Below are positions 43,067 through 51,541 of a stretch of DNA of 64,000 bases, in pieces; positions within the stretch are counted from its first letter, which is position 1; the number at the start of each line of letters is the position of its first letter. The notes below the pieces were generated by a model. The model was not told the origin of the DNA and searched no databases. It saw nothing but the letters and a program-made list of their open reading frames with translations. The translations under genes were made by a program, and so were the position numbers. Origin of the DNA: Cyanobium sp. FGCU6 (GTDB lineage Bacteria; Cyanobacteriota; Cyanobacteriia; PCC-6307; Cyanobiaceae); the NCBI GenBank assembly GCA_024958655.1, contig JANWUR010000015.1:1-64000 (forward strand), read 5' to 3'.

Positions 43067-44128
43067 ATGTCACGCCACTGGATCAGCGCTCTGCCGGTCT
43101 CCCTGCTCGGCCTGGGCCTGCTCGCCGGCTGCGCCCCTGACGGTGGCGGCGTGCAGAGCACAAAAATGGCCGCGATCCAGGGCCGCGGCAAGCTGATCTG
43201 CGGTGTGGAGGGCAAGCTCCCCGGCTTCAGCTTTGTGCTCCCCTCCGGCCAGTACTCCGGGCTCGACGTTGATGTGTGCAAGGCGGTGGCGGCCGCGGTG
43301 CTGGGGGATCCCAGCAAGGTGGAATACCGCGACCTCAACTCCAGCGAGCGATTCGCCGCCCTGGCCAGCGGCGAGGTGGATCTGCTCTCGCGCAACACCA
43401 CCATGACCCTCAGCCGCGATGCGGCCGGTGGCAACGGCCTCAGCTTCGCCCCCACCACCTTCTATGACGGCCAGGGGGTGCTGGTGCCCGTGGCCAGTGG
43501 GATCACCGATCTCAAGGGACTGGCCGGCAAGCCGATCTGCGTGGAGAGCGGCACCACCACCGAGCTGAACCTGGCGGACCGGATGCGCGAGCAGAACATC
43601 CCCTACACGCCGCTGAAGTTCCAGACCAGCGACCAGACCTTCGCCGCTTATCTCGGCGGCCGCTGCGTCGCCGTCACCAGTGACCGCTCCCAGCTGGCGG
43701 GTAAGCGCACCAGCTTCCCCAAGCCGGATGAGCACACCCTCCTGCCCGATGTGATGAGCAAGGAGCCGCTCACTCCGGCCACCACCAATGCCGATCCCGC
43801 CTGGGCCGATGCGGTGCGCTGGATCGTCAACGGGCTGTTTCAGGCCGAGGAGAGCGGCATCACCCAGGCCAACATCGACGCCAAGGTGGCCGAGGCCAAG
43901 GCCAGCGCCAACCAGGCCGACCTGCGCCGCTTCCTCGGCGTGGAGGGCGATTTCGGCAAGCAGCTCGGGCTCCCCGCCGACTTCGTGGTCAAGGCGGTGA
44001 AGGCCGCCGGCAACTACGGCGAGATCTTCGATCGCAACGTCGGCCCGAAATCAGCCCTCAAGCTCGATCGCGGCCTCAACCGGCAGTGGAAGGACGGTGG
44101 CCTGATCTACTCGCCGCCCTTCCGCTGA
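43067..44128 (+). CDS. aapJ: Amino-acid ABC transporter substrate-binding lipoprotein (AapJ/BztA type)
   Basis: 353 residues from the ATG at 43067. Lipobox LLAGC around residue 21. Family core: GRGKLICGVEGKLPGFSFV, DLLSRNTTMTLSRDAAGGNGLSFAP, and ICVESGTTTELNLADRM. The binding protein delivers polar or general L-amino acids (glutamate, glutamine, aspartate class) to the permease pair downstream. Its stop shares one base with the permease start (TGATG). It is the copy with the more typical motif and is directly attached to the permeases. Confidence 0.9.
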   Translation: MSRHWISALPVSLLGLGLLAGCAPDGGGVQSTKMAAIQGRGKLICGVEGKLPGFSFVLPSGQYSGLDVDVCKAVAAAVLGDPSKVEYRDLNSSERFAALASGEVDLLSRNTTMTLSRDAAGGNGLSFAPTTFYDGQGVLVPVASGITDLKGLAGKPICVESGTTTELNLADRMREQNIPYTPLKFQTSDQTFAAYLGGRCVAVTSDRSQLAGKRTSFPKPDEHTLLPDVMSKEPLTPATTNADPAWADAVRWIVNGLFQAEESGITQANIDAKVAEAKASANQADLRRFLGVEGDFGKQLGLPADFVVKAVKAAGNYGEIFDRNVGPKSALKLDRGLNRQWKDGGLIYSPPFR

Positions 44129-45144
44129 TGGCAGCGGAGCCTTCATCCCACCGCCCGTCTGCCGTCGGGGATGGCACTCCCTGGTGGCGCGATCGGCGCG
44201 TCGTTCCCTGGATCATTCAGGCCGCCGTGGGTCTGGTGGTGCTGCTGGCGATCGCGTTTCTGCTCGGCAACCTGGTGCGCAACCTCACCGCCGCCGGTCT
44301 GCTGCTGAGCTGGCGCTGGCTGAATCAGCCCGCCGGCTTCGACATCTCGGAATCGCTGATCCCGTTCAATGCCCAGCTGCCCTACTGGCGGGCTCTGGCG
44401 GCGGGCCTGGTGAACACGATCCGGGCGGTGCTGGTGGGCCTGGTGGGCGCCACCCTGCTGGGCACCCTGGTGGGCATGGCCTCCTTCAGCCATAACGGCC
44501 TGCTCAAGCGCCTGGCCCGGATCTACGTGGAGGTGGTGCGCAACATCCCACTGCTGCTGCAGCTGGTGTTCTGGTACTTCGTGGTGTTCCTCACCCTGCC
44601 CAACGGGGCGGCGGCCCTGCAGCTGCCGGGGATCGTGCTGGCCAAGTCGGGCCTCTATCTGGCCGGGCTGGGCGAGGGCCTGCGCTGGCTGGGGCCCCAG
44701 CTTGTGAATGGCGTCTGGCAGGCGCCGATCCGGCTCACGGTGGAGTTTGCGGCCCTGCTCACCGGCCTGATCGTCTATTCCGGCGCCTTCATCGCCGAGG
44801 TGGTGCGCGGCGGCCTGGCGGCGGTGCCCAAGGGCCAGTGGGAGGCGGCCTCCTCCCTGGGCCTGGGCTGGTTCACCACCCTGCGCCACATCGTGCTGCC
44901 CCAGTCGCTGCGGGTGATCGTGCCGGGGCTGAACACCCAGTACATCTCCCTGGCCAAGAACTCCTCGCTGGCGGTGGCGGTGGGTTACACCGATCTCTAC
45001 TCGGTGGCCGAAACCACCCTCAACCAGACCGGCCGGGCGGTGGAGGTGATCCTGGTTCTGCTGGCCGCCTACCTCAGCCTCGATCTGCTGATCTCGCTGC
45101 TGATGAACGGCATCAACCACCTGGTTCAGATCAAGGAGCGCTGA
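44128..45144 (+). CDS. aapQ: Amino-acid ABC transporter permease (AapQ/BztB type)
   Basis: 338 residues from the ATG at 44128. About eight hydrophobic segments. The HisM-type permease core has GLVNTIRAVLVGLVGATLLGTLVGMASFS near 95, YVEVVRNIPLLLQLVFWYF, and the cytoplasmic EAA loop (KGQWEAASSLGLGWFTTLRHIVLPQSLRVIVPGL). It forms a heterodimeric channel with the next permease. Shorter than typical proteobacterial BztB by about 60 residues in the N-terminal loop region. Confidence 0.9.
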   Translation: MAAEPSSHRPSAVGDGTPWWRDRRVVPWIIQAAVGLVVLLAIAFLLGNLVRNLTAAGLLLSWRWLNQPAGFDISESLIPFNAQLPYWRALAAGLVNTIRAVLVGLVGATLLGTLVGMASFSHNGLLKRLARIYVEVVRNIPLLLQLVFWYFVVFLTLPNGAAALQLPGIVLAKSGLYLAGLGEGLRWLGPQLVNGVWQAPIRLTVEFAALLTGLIVYSGAFIAEVVRGGLAAVPKGQWEAASSLGLGWFTTLRHIVLPQSLRVIVPGLNTQYISLAKNSSLAVAVGYTDLYSVAETTLNQTGRAVEVILVLLAAYLSLDLLISLLMNGINHLVQIKER

Positions 45145-45145
45145 G

Positions 45146-46357
45146 ATGCAGTCCCTGATCCGCCGCCTGCGCAGCGAGCTGTTTGCCACCCCGGCTGATG
45201 CTGTGATCAGCATCGCCCTCTTCACGATCCTGGCGGCGGCGGCGGCTGGCTTCCTGCACTGGGCGCTCCGCCAGGCCGAGTGGGCCGTGGTGCAGGTGAA
45301 CAGCACCCTGTTCGCCGTGGGCCGTTACCCGATCGAGCAGCAGTGGCGCCTCTGGCTGCTCACCACCCTGCTGGCCGCCGCGACCGGCGCCACCTGGGGC
45401 ATGCTGCGGGCCCACCCGCGGCGCGACCGCAGCGGCCAGCTCTGGCCCCGCAACGACCGGCTGGCGGTGGCGGTGCTGATCGCGGCCAGCCTCTGGGTTC
45501 CCTTCGCCCTGGGGCTCACCCCCGCGATCCAGCTGCGCTGGTGGCTGCTGACGGCCCTGCTGGTGGCGGCCCGCTGGCTGGCGGGCCGCTTCGGGGCCGG
45601 CCTGCCGCCCGCCCTCAAGCGGCTGCTGCCGATCGTCTGGCCTGTCCTCTACCTGGTGGGCATGGTGCTGATCGGTGGCGGGATTGGGCTCGCCCGTGTG
45701 GCCCCCGCCGAGTGGGGTGGTCTGCTGCTCACCCTGCTGGCCTCCAGCTTCGCGATCCTGCTCTGCCTGCCGATCGGCGTGCTGCTGGCCCTGGGCCGCC
45801 GCAGCGACCTGCCCCTGCTGCGCTGGGGCTCGGTGCTGTACATCGAGTTCATCCGCGGGGCGCCGCTGATCACCCTTCTTTTCCTCGGCCAGAACATCCT
45901 CGGCTTCCTGCTGCCCGGTGGCCTGGCGCCCGATCGGGTCTGGCGGGCGGCCTGGGTGCTCACCTTCTTCGCCGCCGCCTATCTGGCCGAGGCCGTGCGC
46001 TCCGGCCTGGCGGCGGTGCCCCGGGGCCAGCTGGAGGCCGCCCGCTCCCTCGGCCTCTCCTCGGCCCAGGCCCTGCGGCTGGTGGTGCTGCCCCAGGCCC
46101 TGCGGGTGGCCCTGCCGGCGATGGTGGGGCAGTTCATCTCGCTGCTGCAGGACACCACTTTGCTGTCGCTGATCGGCCTGCTCGATCTGCTCGGCGTGGC
46201 CCGCAGCGTGATGGCCAACCCGGCCTTCCTGGGCAAGAACGCCGAGGTGTACCTCACCCTGGCGATCCTGTTCTGGTGCTGCTGCGCGGCCCTGGGCCTG
46301 GGCAGCCGGGCACTGGAGCGGCGCCTCGATCCCCACGCCGTGCCCTCGCGCGTCTGA
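45146..46357 (+). CDS. aapM: Amino-acid ABC transporter permease (AapM/BztC type)
   Basis: 403 residues, starting one base after the previous stop. A long N-terminal half with four hydrophobic segments precedes the HisM-type core (WGGLLLTLLASSFAILLCLPIGVLLALG, YIEFIRGAPLITLLFLGQN, and the EAA loop RGQLEAARSLGLSSAQALRLVVLPQALRVALPAM). The N-terminal extension is typical of AapM/BztC. It pairs with the preceding permease. Confidence 0.9.
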   Translation: MQSLIRRLRSELFATPADAVISIALFTILAAAAAGFLHWALRQAEWAVVQVNSTLFAVGRYPIEQQWRLWLLTTLLAAATGATWGMLRAHPRRDRSGQLWPRNDRLAVAVLIAASLWVPFALGLTPAIQLRWWLLTALLVAARWLAGRFGAGLPPALKRLLPIVWPVLYLVGMVLIGGGIGLARVAPAEWGGLLLTLLASSFAILLCLPIGVLLALGRRSDLPLLRWGSVLYIEFIRGAPLITLLFLGQNILGFLLPGGLAPDRVWRAAWVLTFFAAAYLAEAVRSGLAAVPRGQLEAARSLGLSSAQALRLVVLPQALRVALPAMVGQFISLLQDTTLLSLIGLLDLLGVARSVMANPAFLGKNAEVYLTLAILFWCCCAALGLGSRALERRLDPHAVPSRV

Positions 46358-46376
46358 CCCCCCCCTTCACTCACCG

Positions 46377-47126
46377 ATGAGCCTTCCCACCAGTGAAACC
46401 ATGATCGAGGCCCGCGGGGTCGAGAAGTGGTACCCCAACGGCTTTCACGCCTTGCGCGGCGCCGACCTCACGGTGCGGCGCGGCGAGGTGGTGGTGATCA
46501 TGGGCCCGTCGGGCTCGGGCAAGAGCACCTTCATCCGCACCTTCAACGCCCTGGAGGATTTCCAGAAGGGCACGATCACCGTGGACGGCATCGCCCTCTC
46601 CAACGACCTGCGCAACATTGACGCCATCCGCCGCGAGGTGGGCATGGTGTTCCAGCAGTTCAACCTCTTCCCCCACCTCTCGGTGATCGACAACCTCACC
46701 CTGGCGCCGGTGCTGGTGCGCAGGCGCCCCAAGGCGGAGGTGGCGGAGCAGGCACGGGCGCTGCTGGAGCGTGTCGGCATCGCCGAGCAGGCCGACAAGT
46801 TCCCCGGCCAGCTCTCGGGCGGCCAGCAGCAGCGGGTGGCGATCGCCCGGGCGCTGTGCATGGAGCCGCGCATCCTGCTGTTCGACGAACCCACCAGCGC
46901 CCTTGATCCGGAGATGGTGCGCGAGGTGCTGGAGGTGATGCAGAACCTGGCCGCCGACGACATCACGATGGTGGTGGTCACCCACGAGGTGAAGTTCGCC
47001 CGCCACGTGGCCCATCGCGTGGTGCTGATGGCCGACGGCGAGGTGGTGGAGCAGGCGCCCCCCGAAACCTTCTTCACCAACCCGGCCCATCAGCGCACCC
47101 GCCGGTTCCTCGATCAGATTCTGTGA
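46377..47126 (+). CDS. aapP: Amino-acid ABC transporter ATP-binding protein (AapP/GlnQ type)
   Basis: 249 residues. Walker A GPSGSGKST near 42-50, Q-loop FQQFNLFPHLSV, signature LSGGQQQR, Walker B ILLFDEPTSALD and the H-loop VVVTHEV. It hydrolyses ATP to power the amino-acid uptake of the four preceding genes. Starts 19 bases after the second permease. It is the last gene of the plus-strand operon; the next gene converges from the opposite strand. Confidence 0.93.
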   Translation: MSLPTSETMIEARGVEKWYPNGFHALRGADLTVRRGEVVVIMGPSGSGKSTFIRTFNALEDFQKGTITVDGIALSNDLRNIDAIRREVGMVFQQFNLFPHLSVIDNLTLAPVLVRRRPKAEVAEQARALLERVGIAEQADKFPGQLSGGQQQRVAIARALCMEPRILLFDEPTSALDPEMVREVLEVMQNLAADDITMVVVTHEVKFARHVAHRVVLMADGEVVEQAPPETFFTNPAHQRTRRFLDQIL

Positions 47127-47163
47127 GGGTCCGATCGGCGCCAGCCTTGAGCATGCTGCCGCC

Positions 47164-47859
47164 TCAGGCTCCCACCACCGCCATCACCTCCAGCCCGTGC
47201 AGGCCTTCGTAGAGCAGCCAGGCGGCGAACACCAGGGCCAGCACGCCCACCAGCCATTCGGCCTTGTGCTGGAGCCATTCCTCGAGGCGGGCGATCGGCT
47301 CGCGGATCGAGCCGGAACTGGCGATCCAGGCCAGCGGTGGCAGCAGCAGCAGGGAGCTGGCCATCAGCGCGAACAGCCCGCTCACCTCCAGATCGGCAGG
47401 GATGCCGGGATGGTTGATCAGCAGCAGCCCCGCCTCCTTCAGATAGAACACGAGGTTTTCCGGCGTCAGCAGGGCCCCGGCGGCCCCGATCGGTACCAGC
47501 AGCCAGGTGTCCAGGCCTGGTAGCCGATTCATCAGCCGCAGCGCCATCCCCTCCTCGCCGATCAGGGCCTGGGGGGTGAGTTGATAGAGCCCCAGCGCCA
47601 GCAGGCCCCCGGCTCCCAGCAGATCGATCAGCACCTGTTCCCGCGCTCCGTGGCTCAGGCTGAGGGAGAAGTGCTGCCCCAGCAGCATCAACCCCGCCAC
47701 CGCCAGCAGGTTGGCCAGGGTCCAGCCCAGCACATAGGCGAACGAGCGGCGCAGCGGCGCCCGGCCCAGCAGCAGGAGGGTCACCACGCCGATGTGCAGG
47801 GGGGAGAAGGCGATGCCCATGCCGAACAGCGACGACTGGGTGACGAGGGAGGCGTCCAT
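47164..47859 (-). CDS. GAP-family (Sap-like) membrane transporter
   Basis: 231 residues from the ATG at 47859. Six hydrophobic segments with LysE-superfamily features: GMGIAFSPLHIGVVTLLLLG at the start (proline-rich first helix) and PLRRSFAYVLGWTLANLLAVAGLMLLGQ. The GAP/Sap family is linked to lipid or small-molecule export, including sulfolipid-type compounds in mycobacteria; the role in cyanobacteria is unknown. It converges with the ATP-binding gene and is divergent from the acetolactate-decarboxylase-like gene, with less than 100 bases between starts. Confidence 0.75.
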   Translation of the reverse strand: MDASLVTQSSLFGMGIAFSPLHIGVVTLLLLGRAPLRRSFAYVLGWTLANLLAVAGLMLLGQHFSLSLSHGAREQVLIDLLGAGGLLALGLYQLTPQALIGEEGMALRLMNRLPGLDTWLLVPIGAAGALLTPENLVFYLKEAGLLLINHPGIPADLEVSGLFALMASSLLLLPPLAWIASSGSIREPIARLEEWLQHKAEWLVGVLALVFAAWLLYEGLHGLEVMAVVGA

Positions 47860-47946
47860 CGGCGCGGGCGGAAGATCAAGCAACCTAACGGCCGTGATCC
47901 CCCTGGCGTCTGCTGCCACCCTGGAGAGCGTGGGCACGCCGGCGCC

Positions 47947-49089
47947 ATGTCCGTTCCGCTGCAGATCGCCAACACGGTCACCGATCTGATCCAGGGCGAC
48001 GTGCGCGAGCATCTGCCGCTCGAGCGGATCCCGCTGCGCGGCGACGTGCTCGGTCTGGGCACCACCAGCGGCTGGGACAACGGCGAACTCACCTTCCTGC
48101 AGGAGGGCGAAGCGGGCGACACGCGCATCTGGAAGAGCCAGCCGGCCGATGGCCGCGTGCTGGCGCTCGAGCCCGGCAGCGGCCTGCAGCACTTTCCCTA
48201 TGTCTGCTTCAGCGGCGATGCCACGGCCCTGCGGCGACCGGCGCCTCCCGCCTGCCTCGGACCCCGCCCGGGCGTGCCCCTGCAGGAGCGGATCGCCGAA
48301 GCCATGGCGCTCCTGCGGCAGGAGGGCGTGCTGGAGGCGGCGCCGATCTATGGCCTGCGGCTGCGGGCCCGCTGGCAGTCGTTGGTGATCACCGTGGCCT
48401 CCAAGCTCTGCCTCGGCGAGCTCCGCCGCAACGAGGGTGTGGCCCGGCTGCTGCCGGGGGGCGCCGCCGCCCGGGCGGTGGGGGCCTCGATCTACGAGCG
48501 GCTGCCCCATTTCCGCCTCTCCGCCCAGGATCCTGCCGATCCGGCCGATCCTGTCCGCTGGCTCGGCGCCAGCCTTCACTGGGAGGGCTGCGGCTTCTGG
48601 GACACCCGTCCCGAGAGCGGCCGGGTGACGGTGCCGGTGGCGGATGCCCACCTCCACCTGCATGGCTGCAGCACCGATCTGCGCCATGGCGGCCATCTGC
48701 ACCACGAGCACCCCGACAGCCGGCTGGCGGATCTGGAGCAGCTGGTGCTCTATCCCCTGCAGCAGCTGCAGCACCTCGCCAGCGACCTGGCGGTGAGCGA
48801 GGCCCACTGGCAGGGCGGAGAGCTGCGCTTCACGGTGGCGAACCACGGCAGCCTCGATGCCAGCGATGTGGACGTGGCGGTGGTGATCGATGACCGCTTC
48901 AGCGATCACCGCCATCTCTGCCTGCCCTGGCTGGAGGCGGGGGGCTGGGAGCGCTTCGCGATGCCCCTGCCCCTGCCGGCCGGGCGCCATGAGCTTGTGG
49001 TGGTGGTGGACCCGGAGCACCGCATCCTCGAGCCGGGCGATCGCCGGGACGACAACCGCGCGCGGCTGGTGGTGCACAGCGATGGCTGA
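47947..49089 (+). CDS. Acetolactate-decarboxylase-like domain with a C-terminal CARDB-like domain
   Basis: 380 residues. The N-terminal part resembles alpha-acetolactate decarboxylase: a start like LRGDVLGLGTTSGWDNGELTFLQEG, and a metal-site-like segment VADAHLHLHGCSTDLRHGGHLHHEH with the histidines expected for the HxH...H zinc site. The C-terminal 100 residues (LAVSEAHWQGGELRFTVANHGSLDASDVDVAVVIDD) look like a CARDB adhesion-type beta-sandwich. The decarboxylase assignment rests on motif resemblance and is not proven. No signal peptide is apparent. The stop overlaps the start of the symporter-SBP gene by eight bases, so the two are translated together. Confidence 0.5.
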   Translation: MSVPLQIANTVTDLIQGDVREHLPLERIPLRGDVLGLGTTSGWDNGELTFLQEGEAGDTRIWKSQPADGRVLALEPGSGLQHFPYVCFSGDATALRRPAPPACLGPRPGVPLQERIAEAMALLRQEGVLEAAPIYGLRLRARWQSLVITVASKLCLGELRRNEGVARLLPGGAAARAVGASIYERLPHFRLSAQDPADPADPVRWLGASLHWEGCGFWDTRPESGRVTVPVADAHLHLHGCSTDLRHGGHLHHEHPDSRLADLEQLVLYPLQQLQHLASDLAVSEAHWQGGELRFTVANHGSLDASDVDVAVVIDDRFSDHRHLCLPWLEAGGWERFAMPLPLPAGRHELVVVVDPEHRILEPGDRRDDNRARLVVHSDG

Positions 49090-51235
49090 AGTCTGGCGGC
49101 TGCCCGGCTGGCTGCGCTTCGGCGCGCTGCCGATCGGCAATCAGTGTCTGCTGATGCTGGCGGCTGGTGCGCTGCTGGGGCTCACGGTGCCAGGGGCGGC
49201 GCCGCTGCTGCAGCCGCTGGGGCTGGCCTTCCTGCAGGCCTCCCAGGTGGTGGTGATGCCCTTCCTGATCTGTGAGCTGATCGCCGGCTTCGGGGGGTTG
49301 AGCAGCGAGGCTCGCCGCGCCCTGCTGCGGGGCGGGGTCCTGGTGCTGCTGGCGCTCTGGCTGGTGGCGGCCCTGGTGGTGATCGTGCTGCCTTCGTTCC
49401 TGCCGTCGCTGGTGTATTCGGGCTTTTTCCGCAGCGACCTCTTCCTCGAGCCCGAGACCGCCGATCTACTGCGCACCTACCTGCCGGACAACATCTTCGC
49501 CGCTCTGGCGGCCGACAACTTTCCGGCGGTGGTGCTGTTCAGCTCGGTGCTGGGCATCCTGCTGCAGGGCATGGACGAGCGCCAGCAGCTCCTGCCGGTG
49601 CTGGAGGCGATGCGCCGGCTGTTCGCCCGCCTGAACCGGCTGGTGGCCCGCATCATTCCCTACGGCATCCTCGCCCTTAGCACGCTCACCTTCTCGCGCC
49701 TGGATCTGGCCCAGCTGGTGCGGATCCAGGCCCTGTTCCAGCTCGGCCTGATCGCCCTGCTGGTGCTCTCCGTGCTGTTCAGCGGCGTGGTGCTGGCCTT
49801 CACCCCCCTCACCGCCGCAGGCCTGTGGCGGATCGTGCGCGGCCCGCTGGCGCTCACCGCCAGCAGCGCCAACCTGCTGATCGCCCTGCCGCTGCTGATC
49901 GAGGGCCTGCGCGAGGAACTCGACCGGCTCCCCCCCACCCCGGAGGCGGCGACGGGGGGGCGGGCCGAGGACCTCTCGCCCCTGATCTCCCTTGGCTACG
50001 CCCTGCCCACTGTGGGACAGGTGGTCTCGTTGCTGTTCATCCCCTTTGCCGCCTGGAGTGTCGACCGGGCATTGACGCCTCTGGCGATCGCCCGCATGCT
50101 GGTCACCGCCGTGCCCTCCTCCGTGGCCGGCATGAAGGCGGTGGTGCGCCAGGAGCTGCTGAGCCAGGGGCTCCCCCTCGATCTGCTCCAGCTCGTGTAT
50201 GTGAGCGGCGAATGGCTCTACCGCCTGGAGAAGGTGCTGGCCCTCGAGGGCCTGGTGGTGCTGGCGCTTCTGGTTCATTTCGGCGCCACGGTGCACCGCG
50301 TCCGCCTGCTGCCCCTGGTGGGTGGTGCCGGCGCTGCCGCTGCCCTGCTGCTGGGGCTCGGCAGCGCCAACCGGGCGGTGCTGGCCCATCTGCTGCGCGG
50401 CTCCTACCGCAACGACGCCCGGCTGATGGCCCTCACACCGGTGGTTCCGGCCCCGGTGCCCGCTCCCCTGCCGGCCCTGCGTCCCCAGCCGGTGACCCTG
50501 CGGGCGATCCTGGCCCGGCGGGTGCTGCGGGTGGGGGTGCGCCGTGACGGGCTGCCCTGGGCCTTCCGCAATCGCCAGGGGCGGCTGGTGGGCTACGACA
50601 TCGATCTGATGGCGTCGCTGGCCCGCGACCTTGAGGTGCGGCTCCAGGTGCGGGAGGGTTCGCTGGCGGAGCTGGAGCGGTGGCTGCAGCAGGACGCCAT
50701 CGACCTGGCCGTGGGCGGCATCCAGGCCAGTCCCCAGCGGGCGATCCGCCAGCGCCTGAGTCGGGGCTATCAGGCGGTTCATCTGGGCCTGGTGGTGCCC
50801 GATGGCACGGTGGGGATGGTGCAAAACCTGCCCCAGCACCCCCTGGGGCGTCCGCTGCGGGTCGCGGTGGCCGATGCCGACAGCACCGGCCCTGAGCTGC
50901 GGGATCGCATCGCCCGGGAGCTGGGTGGCAGCGGCACCCGGCCGGTGGTGGAGCTGGTGTCGGTGCCCTCCAAGGACGTGTTCTTCACCCCCGCAGGTCA
51001 GCAGCGCTTCGATGCGCTGCTGACCACGGCCGAGGGGGGATCGGCCTGGGCCGTGCTTCACCCCCGCACCTCCCTGCTGGCGGCCTTCCGCGACCGCCTC
51101 GGCAGTGAGATGGTGGTGGGGGTGGCCGGGGATGACCAGGCCCTCACCACCTACCTCGACACCTGGCTGGCGCGGGCCCAGGCCCGCGGCCTCACCACAA
51201 CGCTTTTCCGCCGCTGGATCCTGGCGGAACCCTGA
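49082..51235 (+). CDS. Dicarboxylate/amino-acid:cation symporter fused to a periplasmic-binding-protein-like domain
   Basis: 717 residues. Residues 1-435 form a sodium:dicarboxylate symporter (SDF/GltP-like) domain with about eight membrane segments (LAFLQASQVVVMPFLICELIAGFG, DNIFAALAADNFPAVVLFSSVLGILLQG, and the substrate region SLGYALPTVGQVVSLLFIPFAAW). After a proline-rich linker (PAPVPAPLPALRPQP), residues about 465-717 form an SBP_bac_3 domain (ILARRVLRVGVRRDGLPWAFRNRQGRLVGYDIDLM, then LQQDAIDLAVGGIQASPQR). A fused binding domain on a secondary symporter is unusual and would place a solute-capture domain at the periplasmic side. Substrate probably acidic amino acid or dicarboxylate. ATG at 49082, inside the preceding gene. 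Confidence 0.8.
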   Translation: MAEVWRLPGWLRFGALPIGNQCLLMLAAGALLGLTVPGAAPLLQPLGLAFLQASQVVVMPFLICELIAGFGGLSSEARRALLRGGVLVLLALWLVAALVVIVLPSFLPSLVYSGFFRSDLFLEPETADLLRTYLPDNIFAALAADNFPAVVLFSSVLGILLQGMDERQQLLPVLEAMRRLFARLNRLVARIIPYGILALSTLTFSRLDLAQLVRIQALFQLGLIALLVLSVLFSGVVLAFTPLTAAGLWRIVRGPLALTASSANLLIALPLLIEGLREELDRLPPTPEAATGGRAEDLSPLISLGYALPTVGQVVSLLFIPFAAWSVDRALTPLAIARMLVTAVPSSVAGMKAVVRQELLSQGLPLDLLQLVYVSGEWLYRLEKVLALEGLVVLALLVHFGATVHRVRLLPLVGGAGAAAALLLGLGSANRAVLAHLLRGSYRNDARLMALTPVVPAPVPAPLPALRPQPVTLRAILARRVLRVGVRRDGLPWAFRNRQGRLVGYDIDLMASLARDLEVRLQVREGSLAELERWLQQDAIDLAVGGIQASPQRAIRQRLSRGYQAVHLGLVVPDGTVGMVQNLPQHPLGRPLRVAVADADSTGPELRDRIARELGGSGTRPVVELVSVPSKDVFFTPAGQQRFDALLTTAEGGSAWAVLHPRTSLLAAFRDRLGSEMVVGVAGDDQALTTYLDTWLARAQARGLTTTLFRRWILAEP

Positions 51236-51261
51236 GGCGAGCCTCGCTGGCCAGCTCTCCG

Positions 51262-51468
51262 TCAGGAGCGCGAATCGTTCTCCTGCTGCAGTCGCTGCAC
51301 TTGCTGCCGCACCTGCTCGTGGCGCTGCCAGCGCCGCTGGGTGAGCCAGCGCTGCAGGCCGCGATCGAGATTCTCCAGGACTTCAGCGAAGCGCCGGAAC
51401 CAACTCAGCAGCCCTCGCTGGCCAGACGCACGATAGTCGGGAATCGTGCGCGGATCAGGCTCGTCCAT
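51262..51468 (-). CDS. Small hypothetical protein of 68 residues
   Basis: Start MDEPDPRTIPDYRASGQ, then an amphipathic helix and a basic glutamine-rich C-terminal helix (WQRHEQVRQQVQRLQQEND) suggestive of a coiled coil. No family, signal or TM. It ends close to the symporter-SBP gene and lies before the GH57 gene. Codon use looks normal for the neighbourhood, so I accept it as real, but weakly. Confidence 0.5.
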   Translation of the reverse strand: MDEPDPRTIPDYRASGQRGLLSWFRRFAEVLENLDRGLQRWLTQRRWQRHEQVRQQVQRLQQENDSRS

Positions 51469-51541
51469 GGGGTTGTGCTCCGGGGCTTGATGGAGAACCT
51501 CCTGTGAAGACTATACGGAACACGTATTTTTTGTCTTCCGG

